DNA from: Eubacterium sp.
Lineage (GTDB): Bacteria > Bacillota > Clostridia > Lachnospirales > Lachnospiraceae
NCBI GenBank assembly: GCA_017619835.1
Contig: JAFZRN010000003.1
Span: forward strand, 38,655-102,654
DNA length: 64,000 bases
Direction: 5' to 3'
Positions 16,206 through 25,354 of the stretch are shown here, one piece after another (position 1 is the first letter of the stretch; each line of letters starts with the position of its first letter). The notes beneath the pieces are model-generated. The model did no database searches and was not told where the DNA came from. It saw only the letters and a program-made list of their open reading frames with translations. The position numbers were made by a program, and so were the translations under genes.

Positions 16206-18074
16206 TTATTCTACCGTTACGCTCTTTGCGAGATTTCTCGGCTTATCCACGTCAAGACCCTTGGAAACACTGATATAATATCCGAGAAGCTGAAGCGGGA
16301 CGACAGCCAGGATTCCCATGAAATGTTCATCTGTTTCGGGGATCGTAAATGTGAAATCAACCTTATCCATTGCAGCCTCATCATTGATGGTCGTAACGCC
16401 CATGAGGTAAGCACCTCTTGCCTTACATTCAACCATGTTGCTGAGAGTTTTCTCATAGAGATTCTTCTGCGTGAGAACGCCGATAACAAGTGTGCCTTCC
16501 TCGATAAGGCTTATGGTTCCGTGTTTAAGCTCTCCTGCAGCGTAAGCCTCACTATGGATATAGCTTATCTCCTTTAGCTTAAGGCTTCCCTCAAGACTTA
16601 CCGCATAGTCCATTCCTCTTCCGATAAAGAAGATGTCCTTTGCATTTGAATACTTGGAAGCAAGCCACTGGATACGTCCGTTCTTGGAGAAGATCTCCTG
16701 TATCTTATCCGGAAGAGTCTTAAGGCACTTGATGTAAGATGAATACTGATCATCCGTGATCTTGCCGAGAACTTTTGCGAATTTAACCGTAAGAGCATAC
16801 ATCATCATAAGCTGAGCAGTGTATGCCTTGGTAGTTGCAACCGCTATCTCAGGACCTGCCTTTGTATAAAGGACACTGTCAGCTTCACGGGCAATGCTGG
16901 AGCCTTCTACGTTAACGATAGCGAGCGTTCTTATTCCTTTGTCTTTAGCGATACGGAGTGCCTCGAGACTGTCAGCCGTCTCTCCGGACTGGGATATGAT
17001 TATAACCAGAGATTTCGGGCTGCAGAGGATCTTACGATATCTGAATTCCGAAGCAAGCTCGACACGAACAGGGATATCGGTCATATCCTCGATTATATAC
17101 TGTGCATTCATTCCCACATGCCATGCAGAGCCGCAGGCAACTATATTAATGGAATCTATTTCTTTTATGACATCATCGGTGAGCCCGGCACTTAGAAAAT
17201 CGATATCATTTCCCTTTAAAATGCTGTCGATGGTATCTCGAAGTGCGCTGGGCTGCTCATGGATCTCCTTCATCATGAAGTGCTCATAGCCGTTCTTGGC
17301 TGCAGCCTGGGAATCCCATGTGATCTCTTTGCAGGGAATCTCTATCTCATCACCGTTCAGATCAAAGAAATGCGCCTCACCCGGAAGGATGCGGGCTGAC
17401 TGGCGGTTTCCGATATAGAAGACATTTCTCGTAAACTTAAGAACCGCGGGAACATCGGATGCGATAAAGGATTCGCCATCCGAAATTCCGATTATCATGG
17501 GGCTGTCTTTTCTTGCAGCATAGATCTCCCCCGGATAATCCTTGAACATAAGCACGAGGGCATAGCTTCCGCGGACTCTCATCATCATACGATTTATCGC
17601 ATCAATGGGGCCCTGCTTATATTTTTTGTAATAATAGTCAACAATCTTAACTGCCACCTCTGTGTCGGTGTCGCTGTAGAACTCATAGCCATGTCGAAGG
17701 AGCTTTTCCTTAAGCTCTTCATAATTCTCTATGATACCGTTATGGACACCTATTACGTTGGAGTCCGAATAGTTGATATTGTCGGGGTCGAAGGCGTCAC
17801 TTACGTGGGGATGCGCGTTTTTCTCATTCGGCTCGCCGTGGGTCGCCCATCTGGTATGGCCGATTCCGCAGAAACCGGGAAGAGCCTGGCCGTTTTCGGA
17901 TTTCTCCACAAGGTTTTTCAGCTTGCCCGTAGCTTTCTCGATCCTTATCACGCCGTCATTATCAAGGACAGCCATACCGGCCGAATCATATCCACGATAT
18001 TCAAGCTTTCCGAGACCGTCGAGAAGAACCTCGGCCGCCTGCCTTTTACCTAAGAATCCAACTATTCCACACAT
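16206..18074 (-). CDS. glmS: Glutamine--fructose-6-phosphate aminotransferase (isomerizing)
   Basis: A 622-residue enzyme making glucosamine-6-phosphate from fructose-6-phosphate and glutamine, the entry step to UDP-GlcNAc. After removal of Met the N-terminal nucleophile is the Cys of MCGIVGFLGKR. The glutaminase domain has GIGHTRWATHG, and two SIS sugar-isomerase domains follow (ACGSAWHVG; FIGRGMDYAVSLEG). The C-terminus DKPRNLAKSVTVE is the family end. AGGAGG at 18083-18088 is 8 bases from ATG 18074. The leader is too short for a glmS ribozyme, so this copy seems not to use that control. Confidence 0.96.
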   Translation of the reverse strand: MCGIVGFLGKRQAAEVLLDGLGKLEYRGYDSAGMAVLDNDGVIRIEKATGKLKNLVEKSENGQALPGFCGIGHTRWATHGEPNEKNAHPHVSDAFDPDNINYSDSNVIGVHNGIIENYEELKEKLLRHGYEFYSDTDTEVAVKIVDYYYKKYKQGPIDAINRMMMRVRGSYALVLMFKDYPGEIYAARKDSPMIIGISDGESFIASDVPAVLKFTRNVFYIGNRQSARILPGEAHFFDLNGDEIEIPCKEITWDSQAAAKNGYEHFMMKEIHEQPSALRDTIDSILKGNDIDFLSAGLTDDVIKEIDSINIVACGSAWHVGMNAQYIIEDMTDIPVRVELASEFRYRKILCSPKSLVIIISQSGETADSLEALRIAKDKGIRTLAIVNVEGSSIAREADSVLYTKAGPEIAVATTKAYTAQLMMMYALTVKFAKVLGKITDDQYSSYIKCLKTLPDKIQEIFSKNGRIQWLASKYSNAKDIFFIGRGMDYAVSLEGSLKLKEISYIHSEAYAAGELKHGTISLIEEGTLVIGVLTQKNLYEKTLSNMVECKARGAYLMGVTTINDEAAMDKVDFTFTIPETDEHFMGILAVVPLQLLGYYISVSKGLDVDKPRNLAKSVTVE

Positions 18075-18099
18075 AATCTAGACCTCCTAAATGTGAACT

Positions 18100-18132
18100 T
18101 TTTGTGTCCGGGGTCTGACCCCGTTCACAAAA
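18100..18132. repeat. G/C-rich palindrome between the lipoprotein gene and glmS
   Basis: TTTTGTG, two bases, CGGGG-TCTGA-CCCCG, two bases, CACAAAA forms an inverted repeat with outer 7-bp and inner 5-bp stems, 25 bases upstream of the glmS start. Short palindromes built on GGGGTC/GACCCC occur as dispersed elements in many bacteria, so a REP-like element is possible. No REP-associated transposase is in this window. Confidence 0.45.
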
Positions 18133-18133
18133 G

Positions 18134-18167
18134 AAGGCACTTCGAGCCCGAAACCCCGAAGCGCCTT
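18134..18167 (-). terminator. Rho-independent terminator after the lipoprotein gene
   Basis: On the - strand AAGGCGCTTCG pairs with CGAAGTGCCTT (one G-T wobble) around a 12-base loop, followed by CTTTTG. It lies 6 bases after the lipoprotein stop. Confidence 0.6.
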
Positions 18168-18172
18168 TGCTT

Positions 18173-18862
18173 CTAATCCTCTACGGCATCACCTATGGTG
18201 GCCGCTTCTACCTTAGTGGCAAGTATTGCCATGTCAATGTTTCTTAAATCTTCATTACCGATATAGTAGGTATCCTCGGATGTGATTATCCTGACCTTAA
18301 CTGTCTCGGCATCTCTGTACTCTATCTCGCTTACCGCTCCCGCAAGGATTCCTATTATACCGCTGGCGAATTCATACTCGTATTCTTCCTTGGTATAATT
18401 GTTATAGGTCCCCTTCGCAACTTCGTCATTGAAGTTCTCGATATATTCATAGACCTCCTGATTGGTCTGGTTCAGGATGTCTATGGGCTGGATGGATACA
18501 TCCACATAGTAGATATTGTTATCCTTGTAGGTTTCACCCACCGTGAATTTCGCCTTACCATATATCTGCTTTGCAAGGTCGACCATAGCAGGTGCGAGCT
18601 CCTCGTTACCCGATATATCCAGAGTATAATATTCGGAAAGGTTATCTGCAAGCCTTGTTACATTCTGCAGATAGAGAGCCTCTGCATCACCCTCATCGGC
18701 GCCGGTCAGCTTTACATACTCACTGGTCCTGCCGAGATAATTAGCCGTTATCAGGCTCTTTACATAGGCGGAATAGTGAGAGCTGCTGCCCGAGCATGAG
18801 GTAAGGGAAATGATCAGGATAAACGAGAGTAATAATGCTGTTGTCTTTTTCAGTGATCTCAA
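18173..18862 (-). CDS. Lipoprotein of unknown function
   Basis: A 229-residue exported lipoprotein. The signal peptide ends in the lipobox LTSC (Cys at about 23), followed by a Ser-rich linker. The mature part is mostly helical and polar, with no motif I can tie to a function; it resembles the small DUF5105-like lipoproteins common in Lachnospiraceae, but I cannot confirm this. The start is TTG 18862 with GAGG 7 bases upstream; no other start fits. It follows metG by 18 bases, so it is probably on the metG transcript, and a terminator follows it. Confidence 0.7.
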   Translation of the reverse strand: MRSLKKTTALLLSFILIISLTSCSGSSSHYSAYVKSLITANYLGRTSEYVKLTGADEGDAEALYLQNVTRLADNLSEYYTLDISGNEELAPAMVDLAKQIYGKAKFTVGETYKDNNIYYVDVSIQPIDILNQTNQEVYEYIENFNDEVAKGTYNNYTKEEYEYEFASGIIGILAGAVSEIEYRDAETVKVRIITSEDTYYIGNEDLRNIDMAILATKVEAATIGDAVED

Positions 18863-18880
18863 TTTTTTTCCTCAAAAATC

Positions 18881-20884
18881 TTAACTTATTAATGAGCCTG
18901 CCGGAACATCCTTATCGGCTGTGAGGAGTGCGAGACGACCCTCGTCATCCTCTGCGCAGAGAAGCATACCCTCTGATACTATGCCTGCAAGCTTGGCAGG
19001 TTCAAGGTTTGTGATGACAACAACCTTCTTTCCTACCATATCTTCTGCGGAATAATAGCTCTTGATTCCGGATACGATCTGAAGTGTCTTTCCGGAAACC
19101 TTAACCTGTGAGCAGAGAAGCTTCTTGGAATTCGGAACCTCAACACATGAGAGAACCTCACCGATCTGAAGCTGCAGCTTATCAAAATCATCGATCGTAA
19201 GAAGAGCCTTCTGATAAACCTCGAGCTTTGTGGGCTCTACTCTTTCTTCCTTAGCCTTGGCTTCTGCCTTCTTCTTCTCAACCTCGGGATCAATGATGAT
19301 CTCTTCCTTTGAAGGGAAGCGCTTCTCGATCTCATCGAGCATCTCATTTACATCTATTCTTGCAAAAAGGATCTCGGGTGAATCCGTTACCTTGTTGCCT
19401 GAAGGATAAAGTCCGAACTGACCAAGCTCGATAACCGTTCTCTTCTCGGTATTCAGCTGCTCAAGGATCCTTGCGGATGTTTCGGGCATGAAGGATTCAA
19501 GAAGTGAAGCACCGACAGTGATGCTCTCAACGAGGTTATAAAGAACCTCATTAAGCCTCTGCTCCTTACCCTCTTCCTTGGCAAGTGCCCATGGCATTGT
19601 CTCGTCGATATATTTGTTGCATCTCTTGAAGAGATTGAATATCTCGGTTATGGCATCTGCAACACGGAGCTTATCCATGCAGATATTTACATTGAGTCTG
19701 GTCTCGCTGACAACCTTCTTCAGGTCATCGTCAACTTCTTCGGTCACACCTGTTCTTGTAACGACGCCATCGAAATACTTGTTGGACATGGAGATTGTCC
19801 TGTTAACAAGGTTTCCGAGTGTGTTGGCAAGATCGGAATTAACGCGCTCTATAAGAAGCTCCCATGATACAACGCCGTCATTTTCAAATGGCATCTCATG
19901 AAGCAGGAAATATCTGACTGCGTCTACGCCGAAGAGGTCAACCATATCGTCGGCATATAATACATTACCACGGGATTTACTCATTTTGCCATCACTCTGG
20001 AGAAGCCATGGATGTCCGAATATCTGCTTCGGAAGCGGAATATCCAGAGCCATGAGCATGATCGGCCAGTAAATGGTATGGAATCTTAAGATGTCCTTAC
20101 CTATCAGATGAAGGTCTGCCGGCCAGTACTTCTTGAAGAGTTCGCCATGATTACCGTCTGCATCATAGCCAAGTCCTGTGATATAGTTCGAAAGAGCATC
20201 GATCCATACATAAACCACGTGCTTCGGATCAAAGTCAACGGGGATTCCCCATTTAAATGATGTCCTTGAAACGCAGAGGTCCTGAAGACCCGGCTTAAGG
20301 AATGTATTGACCATCTCGTTCTTACGTGATTCCGGCTGGATAAATTCCGGATGATCCTCGATATATTTGATAAGCCTTGGAGCATATTTGCTCATCTTAA
20401 AGAAATATGCCTCCTCGGAAGCTTCCTTTACGGGTCTTCCGCAGTCAGGGCAGCAGCCGTCAACCAGCTGTGACTGGGTCCAGAAGGACTCACATGGTGT
20501 ACAGTAAAGTCCGTTATAAGATCCCTTGTAGATATCTCCCTGATCATAAAGCTTTTTGAAAATCTTCTGAATCTGTTTCTCATGATCTTCATCGGTTGTT
20601 CTGATGAACTTGTCATAGGATGTATTCATCAGGTCCCAGATCCTCTTGATCTCAGTTGCCTTCTCGTCAACGAACTCCTTCGGAGTGTTGAGCTCCTCGA
20701 AAGCCTTGGTCTCGATCTTCTGGCCGTGCTCGTCTGTTCCCGTCTGGAAGCGGACATCATAGCCGATGAATCTCTTGTATCTTGCGATACTGTCTGCTAG
20801 TACGATCTCGTAAGTGTTGCCTATATGAGGCTTTCCTGAAGCATAGGCAATTGCAGTTGTGATGTAATAAGGTGTTTTTGCCAT
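18881..20884 (-). CDS. metG: Methionyl-tRNA synthetase
   Basis: A 667-residue class I synthetase that charges tRNA-Met. The HIGH-type motif is PHIGN (19-23) and KMSKS is exact at 300-304. The zinc knuckle has Cys128, Cys131, Cys145 and Cys148. The C-terminal about 105 residues (from LTIDDFDKLQLQIGEV) form the Trbp111-like tRNA-binding domain, giving the long dimeric bacterial form. The upstream gap of 155 bases holds the murA terminator but I saw no T-box stem or conserved T-box sequence. Confidence 0.97.
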   Translation of the reverse strand: MAKTPYYITTAIAYASGKPHIGNTYEIVLADSIARYKRFIGYDVRFQTGTDEHGQKIETKAFEELNTPKEFVDEKATEIKRIWDLMNTSYDKFIRTTDEDHEKQIQKIFKKLYDQGDIYKGSYNGLYCTPCESFWTQSQLVDGCCPDCGRPVKEASEEAYFFKMSKYAPRLIKYIEDHPEFIQPESRKNEMVNTFLKPGLQDLCVSRTSFKWGIPVDFDPKHVVYVWIDALSNYITGLGYDADGNHGELFKKYWPADLHLIGKDILRFHTIYWPIMLMALDIPLPKQIFGHPWLLQSDGKMSKSRGNVLYADDMVDLFGVDAVRYFLLHEMPFENDGVVSWELLIERVNSDLANTLGNLVNRTISMSNKYFDGVVTRTGVTEEVDDDLKKVVSETRLNVNICMDKLRVADAITEIFNLFKRCNKYIDETMPWALAKEEGKEQRLNEVLYNLVESITVGASLLESFMPETSARILEQLNTEKRTVIELGQFGLYPSGNKVTDSPEILFARIDVNEMLDEIEKRFPSKEEIIIDPEVEKKKAEAKAKEERVEPTKLEVYQKALLTIDDFDKLQLQIGEVLSCVEVPNSKKLLCSQVKVSGKTLQIVSGIKSYYSAEDMVGKKVVVITNLEPAKLAGIVSEGMLLCAEDDEGRLALLTADKDVPAGSLIS

Positions 20885-21014
20885 TTTCTCTTCTTCCTTT
20901 CGCTTTTTTATTCAGCACTTTGTAATTAAGCTAATGGAACTTTTATATACAAAGTCGAAGCATAACAAAGCGCTTGTGGTGTATTTTAGCACATTTGGTC
21001 TTTTGTGTAAAATG

Positions 21015-21038
21015 AAAAACACCCTGACGGGTGTTTTT
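21015..21038 (-). terminator. Rho-independent terminator of murA
   Basis: AAAAACACCC and GGGTGTTTTT form a perfect 10-bp stem with a 4-base loop directly after the murA stop codon. The T run lies in the right place on the - strand. Confidence 0.85.
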
Positions 21039-21039
21039 C

Positions 21040-22338
21040 CTAAACTGCTCTCAGTTTCATTCTCTGGACTTCTGCTTCGTCCTTCGCGATGATCATGTCA
21101 CCGCCGAGAGCTCTTATCTTTTCATCAAAGTCTTCATATCCACGTTTTATGTACTGAATATCTTCAATGGTGCTTACTCCGTTAGCACAGAGAGCTGCAA
21201 TTACGAGTGCTGCTCCTGCTCTTAAGTCGGATGCAACAAGTCTTGCTCCGCTGTAGCTCTTGGTACCGGATATGATAGCCGAATTACCTTCCACTCTTAT
21301 CTTCGCTCCCATACGGGCAAGCTCTGCCACATATCTGAAGCGGTTCTCGAAGATGCTCTCTGTTACGATGCTTGTTCCGTTTGAAAGAGCAAGTATCGCA
21401 GACATCTGAGCCTGCATATCAGTCGGGAATCCGGGGTAAGGAAGAGTCTTTATCTGTGTAGACTTAAGATCTCCGTCTGCCATGACTCTGACCGAATCAT
21501 CATATTCTATAACATGCGCACCCATTTCCACCAGCTTTGATGATATAGCCTCAAGGTGCTTGGGGATTACATTCTTAATGAGCACATTTCCACGTGTTCC
21601 GACTGCCATTGCCATAAATGTGCCGGCCTCGATCTGATCCGGAATGATGGAATACTCAGCGCCGTGAAGCTTCTCAACTCCGCGGACTCTTATAACATCG
21701 GTACCTGCACCCTTGATGTTGGCTCCCATTGTATTGAGGAAGTTGGCAACGTCAACTATGTGAGGTTCCTTAGCTGCATTTTCGATCGTGGTCTTACCGG
21801 GAGAAAGTGATGCTGCCATCATGATATTGATGGTTGCTCCTACTGACACGGTATCAAGATAAATGTGCGCACCGCGGAGCTCCTCTGCTTCAGCTACAAT
21901 GCTTCCGCCGGGAACTATCTCGGTCTTTGCACCCAGTTTCTCGAATCCCTTGATGTGAAGATCGATAGGACGGGCTCCTATGTCACAGCCACCGGGAAGA
22001 GCGACATTTGCATACTTATGCTTTCCGAGAAGGGCTCCTATCAGATAATAGGAAGCTCTGATCTTACGGATATACTCATCATCTACGGGCTGTCTCTCAC
22101 GGATGCCTTTTCCGCAGATAACTACAGTATGCCTGTCCTTATATTCAACCGTAGCTCCGATATTCTCGATAGCCTTAAGAAGCGTACGTGTATCGGAAAC
22201 ATAAGGTACATTCTCTATTAAAACTTTTTCATCAGTCATTACTGCTGCTGCAAGGATACCAAGTGCGGCATTCTTAGCGCCTGCTATAACAACCTCTCCC
22301 TCAAGAGGCTTACCACCTCTTATAACATATTGTTCCAT
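21040..22338 (-). CDS. murA: UDP-N-acetylglucosamine 1-carboxyvinyltransferase
   Basis: A 432-residue EPSP-synthase-fold enzyme that starts peptidoglycan precursor synthesis by adding enolpyruvate to UDP-GlcNAc. The substrate-binding pair K22-N23 (GAKNAAL) and the catalytic Cys118 in LPGGCDIGARPIDLH are present. With Cys at that site the enzyme should be sensitive to fosfomycin, by family knowledge. It has its own promoter and terminator, and so appears to be a single-gene unit. Twin TTTACGTAA sites lie in its leader. Confidence 0.96.
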   Translation of the reverse strand: MEQYVIRGGKPLEGEVVIAGAKNAALGILAAAVMTDEKVLIENVPYVSDTRTLLKAIENIGATVEYKDRHTVVICGKGIRERQPVDDEYIRKIRASYYLIGALLGKHKYANVALPGGCDIGARPIDLHIKGFEKLGAKTEIVPGGSIVAEAEELRGAHIYLDTVSVGATINIMMAASLSPGKTTIENAAKEPHIVDVANFLNTMGANIKGAGTDVIRVRGVEKLHGAEYSIIPDQIEAGTFMAMAVGTRGNVLIKNVIPKHLEAISSKLVEMGAHVIEYDDSVRVMADGDLKSTQIKTLPYPGFPTDMQAQMSAILALSNGTSIVTESIFENRFRYVAELARMGAKIRVEGNSAIISGTKSYSGARLVASDLRAGAALVIAALCANGVSTIEDIQYIKRGYEDFDEKIRALGGDMIIAKDEAEVQRMKLRAV

Positions 22339-22376
22339 AATAGAATAATCTTTCTGATTACTTTATTTTTTGTTGG

Positions 22377-22399
22377 TTTACGTAACGCAGTTTACGTAA
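22377..22399 (-). promoter_or_regulatory. Twin TTTACGTAA sites in the murA leader
   Basis: The 9-mer TTTACGTAA occurs at 22377-22385 and again at 22391-22399, 14 bases apart. Each contains the 8-bp palindrome TTACGTAA. They lie between the proposed murA -10 box and the ATG at 22338, a position that suits repressor or activator binding. The regulator is unknown. Confidence 0.45.
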
Positions 22400-22416
22400 T
22401 GTTATACAACTTCATA

Positions 22417-22444
22417 ATTATAGCACAAATTTTCAATTTGTAAA
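22417..22444 (-). promoter_or_regulatory. murA: Putative murA promoter
   Basis: On the - strand -35 TTTACA (22439-22444) and -10 TATAAT (22417-22422) are separated by 16 bases. Both boxes match well, and the region is AT-rich. Confidence 0.65.
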
Positions 22445-22463
22445 TACAAATATTACAAATTTG

Positions 22464-24131
22464 TTACAAATTGTCAATATTTTCCGCAATTTTTGTGGGA
22501 GAATACATGATAAGACGCACCATAACGCCCGCAAGAACCATGAAAAGGACGACATAATATACTGTGATCGGTAACTTAACAATCTCGTAAAGAATTATCC
22601 CGAGCAGGGCAACCACAAATGCGATGACCATCATGATAGCCATATTGAAGAATGTATTGAGATTTCCACGGAGTGCGCTGTATTCGTCGTCCCACTCCAC
22701 GTAGGGCGAAACACTGTCAAGCAGCATTCCGATGAAGATTGCGATGACATGTGCCATCAGCATGAGGCCTGCGAAAAGAAGGCAGGTGCTGACGGAAGTC
22801 TTCATATATATACATATGATTATATTTGTAAGAAGCAGCATCGGATATGTGAACAGGATGCAGACATCGAACTTTGCCATGATCTGTGTTGAGTAAGGAA
22901 CCGGGATGAACTTTAAGAGGCTCAGGTGCTGCCCTTCTCTTGTAAATGCCGTCGAAGCAAGTGAATTAAGTGCCGTCGCGATAAATGCGATGGAAAGCAT
23001 TACGATCACAAGGATCATGTCTGCCCGTTCCTTGCCGGAAGAATACATTTCCATGAAAAGCGCGATAGCGCCCTTATTCTTTGTAAAATGAAACAGCAGA
23101 AATGCGCCGACCGGCCAGAGCACGTTGATATATGCACAGTTGCCCGAAAATGCTTTGGTACGCAGGATCACGCGGATCTCCTTTTTAAGGCATGCGAGAT
23201 GCTGTGACTCAAGCCTGATATCCTTTGCTCCGATCCTTGCTTTTTTTGAGGAGCCGAGGGATGCTGCAGTGTAAAGCCCCTTCTGGTAGAGGGCTTTTCC
23301 TATGAAGTAAAGAACTGCGAGCAGGAAAGCATTTCCTACTATATATAGTAGCAGGTAAAGGATGCTGCTGTCGCTGATCGCTTTTGTGAGCCAGGGTACC
23401 GGGAAGAATACGACGTTCAGGGTTCTGAGCAGCGAGTTCTGTCCGCTTCCCAGTGACTCGACATAGTTCTCCATATTGACTTCGCCGATTCCTCTTAAGG
23501 AAAATACAAAAAGGGCTGCGAAGATAAGAAGGAAAACTGTTGATAATCTATAGAAGATTCCCGTACTTTTAACGCCGCTCAGGGCTGCCATCAGGATGAT
23601 ACTGAATATCGCGCAGTAGATCATCGGAACCATCGGGATCAACGCTACTCCGAGGATCGACGAGATAAGGCCGATCGGGTTAAGTGCCTTAAGCGCGCCG
23701 AGATTACGGCCTATCGCAAGGAAATATCCGACAAAGACAGCGATCAGGACTAAAAATTCCATAACGCTTTCTGCGAGATATGCATAAAGGAATTTTGCCA
23801 TCATAAGGTGGTGCGTCGGGATCGGGAGCGTTACGAAATGTTCTCTGTCCGACGAGAAGAAAAGGATACTGAAGATCACCAGTATTCCGAATATCATTGA
23901 GAATGCAGAGAGAATCTGCAGCTCAAAAAGAATGCCTCCGCTGGGGCTTCCTGCTTCGAGCAGCGCCTCAGTCATGACATAGCTGATGAAGCCGACGATC
24001 ACGGTGCACGGGATCATGATCCCGAAGGCCGCTATCGCAGCGAGTACTTTATATAAAGTTCTATCCGGCATCTGCATCTCGGTATTCTTCGAGAGGATGC
24101 GGGTAAGGGATGTAATCTTTTTTATATTCAT
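22464..24131 (-). CDS. ABC transporter permease protein
   Basis: A 555-residue polytopic membrane protein with about twelve hydrophobic segments, starting MNIKKITSLTRI and followed by the first transmembrane stretch at about 30-50. The early segment FSSDREHFVTLPIPTHHLMMAKF resembles the coupling region of large exporter permeases that pair with a separate ATPase. The ATPase gene lies 9 bases upstream on the same strand, so the two form one exporter. The substrate is unknown. Length is long for an ABC-2 permease and suggests a fused two-half form. ATG 24131 follows AGGTATTAAGT, a weak site. Confidence 0.75.
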   Translation of the reverse strand: MNIKKITSLTRILSKNTEMQMPDRTLYKVLAAIAAFGIMIPCTVIVGFISYVMTEALLEAGSPSGGILFELQILSAFSMIFGILVIFSILFFSSDREHFVTLPIPTHHLMMAKFLYAYLAESVMEFLVLIAVFVGYFLAIGRNLGALKALNPIGLISSILGVALIPMVPMIYCAIFSIILMAALSGVKSTGIFYRLSTVFLLIFAALFVFSLRGIGEVNMENYVESLGSGQNSLLRTLNVVFFPVPWLTKAISDSSILYLLLYIVGNAFLLAVLYFIGKALYQKGLYTAASLGSSKKARIGAKDIRLESQHLACLKKEIRVILRTKAFSGNCAYINVLWPVGAFLLFHFTKNKGAIALFMEMYSSGKERADMILVIVMLSIAFIATALNSLASTAFTREGQHLSLLKFIPVPYSTQIMAKFDVCILFTYPMLLLTNIIICIYMKTSVSTCLLFAGLMLMAHVIAIFIGMLLDSVSPYVEWDDEYSALRGNLNTFFNMAIMMVIAFVVALLGIILYEIVKLPITVYYVVLFMVLAGVMVRLIMYSPTKIAENIDNL

Positions 24132-24140
24132 ACTTAATAC

Positions 24141-24866
24141 CTACTGCTTTTCTCCGACCATTTCGATGAAAATGGCTTCGAGGTCTTTACCGGGGTTCTG
24201 GGCTGCGAGATCTTCGACAGTTCCCTGATAAAGATTCTTTCCGTGATTGATTATCATGATCCTGTCGCAGAGCTTCTCTGCTACTTCCAGGACATGTGTG
24301 GAGAAAAGGACGGCATTTCCCTTGGCGGCATGTTCCTTCATCATCTGCTTTAATTCGAAGGCAGCCGTGGGATCGAGTCCCGTCATGGGCTCATCAAGGA
24401 TCCATGCGGGCGGGTTATGGATGAGCGCCGCAATGACCATGGTCTTCTGGCGCATACCATGAGAGAACTCCTTCATCGGGCGTCCGAGCGAGTCCTTGAG
24501 ACCGAATCTCTCAGCCAGCTCATTTATCCTGCCCTCGCGGGAGTCCATGGGAACCTTGTAGAGGTTCGCGATGTAATTGATATATTCTATTCCTGTAAGC
24601 TGAAGAAGGATATCGGGATTATCGGCAACGTAGGCAAAGCTCTCCTTTGCCTTGATCGGCTCATCCACGATATCAAAGCCATTTATAGTGGCTTTACCCT
24701 CGGTGGGCTTTAAGATTCCGGTCAGCATTTTAATGCAGGTAGTCTTGCCTGCTCCATTGGGACCGGCGAATCCTACTATCTCTCCGGGTTTAATTTCAAA
24801 GGAGAGATCATCCACCGCTTTGAAATCTTTTCCGTATACCATTGAAAGATTTTCAGCTTTTATCAT
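24141..24866 (-). CDS. ABC transporter ATP-binding protein
   Basis: A 241-residue ABC ATPase. Walker A is GPNGAGKTT (35-43), the signature region is FSHGMRQK, Walker B is WILDEPMTGLDP and the H-loop lies in VLFSTHV. The signature FSHGM rather than LSGGQ is common in the exporter (ABC-2, CcmA-like) group. It is read with the permease gene just downstream and probably drives export of a lipid, peptide or polymer; the substrate cannot be told from sequence. Confidence 0.88.
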   Translation of the reverse strand: MIKAENLSMVYGKDFKAVDDLSFEIKPGEIVGFAGPNGAGKTTCIKMLTGILKPTEGKATINGFDIVDEPIKAKESFAYVADNPDILLQLTGIEYINYIANLYKVPMDSREGRINELAERFGLKDSLGRPMKEFSHGMRQKTMVIAALIHNPPAWILDEPMTGLDPTAAFELKQMMKEHAAKGNAVLFSTHVLEVAEKLCDRIMIINHGKNLYQGTVEDLAAQNPGKDLEAIFIEMVGEKQ

Positions 24867-24908
24867 GTTTTTGTTACCTTTCTTTAAAACTTCCGAAAGT
24901 CAGGTCTT

Positions 24909-25325
24909 TTACTTATCTGCTTCGCAATACTCACATCTGTAGATCCTCTTCTCGGGATCGGTCAGATTGAAAATGTGTGGGATGTTCGGCTCGATCGCTG
25001 TTATGCAGCGGGGATTCTTGCATTTCTTGATATTGATGAGACGCTTGGGAAGCGCAACCTTCTTCTTCTCGATCGTAACTCCGTCCTTGATGATGCTGAC
25101 TGTCACGCCCGGATCGATGTAGCCGATGACATCGAGGTTGATATCATACTCATCTTTATCTACCTTTATTATATCCTTTTTGCCCATCTTCTGTGACTTT
25201 ACATTTTGCATCATTGCGACGCTGCAGTCAAGCTTATCCAGGCCGAGGTCGTAATAAATCTTCATTGCATTCCCGGCGGTGATGTGGTCGAGAACTATTC
25301 CGTTCTGAATACTATCTATCTTCAT
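24909..25325 (-). CDS. pyrI: Aspartate carbamoyltransferase regulatory subunit
   Basis: A 138-residue regulatory chain of aspartate transcarbamylase, which binds nucleotides and passes the allosteric signal to PyrB. The N-terminal nucleotide-binding half opens with KIDSIQNGIVLDHI. The C-terminal zinc domain has four cysteines, two in CKNPRC and two in CEYC. AGAAAGGAAGAG precedes ATG 25325. It follows pyrB by 29 bases, giving a pyrBI unit in which the holoenzyme should be feedback-controlled. Length is slightly below the 150 or so of enteric PyrI. Confidence 0.93.
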   Translation of the reverse strand: MKIDSIQNGIVLDHITAGNAMKIYYDLGLDKLDCSVAMMQNVKSQKMGKKDIIKVDKDEYDINLDVIGYIDPGVTVSIIKDGVTIEKKKVALPKRLINIKKCKNPRCITAIEPNIPHIFNLTDPEKRIYRCEYCEADK

Positions 25326-25354
25326 AATCTCTTCCTTTCTTATACATCGTCTCC

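Noticed and set aside
20885-21039. Possible T-box leader before metG
   Set aside because: The gap is 155 bases, part of it being the murA terminator. No T-box core sequence, specifier stem or antiterminator was seen.
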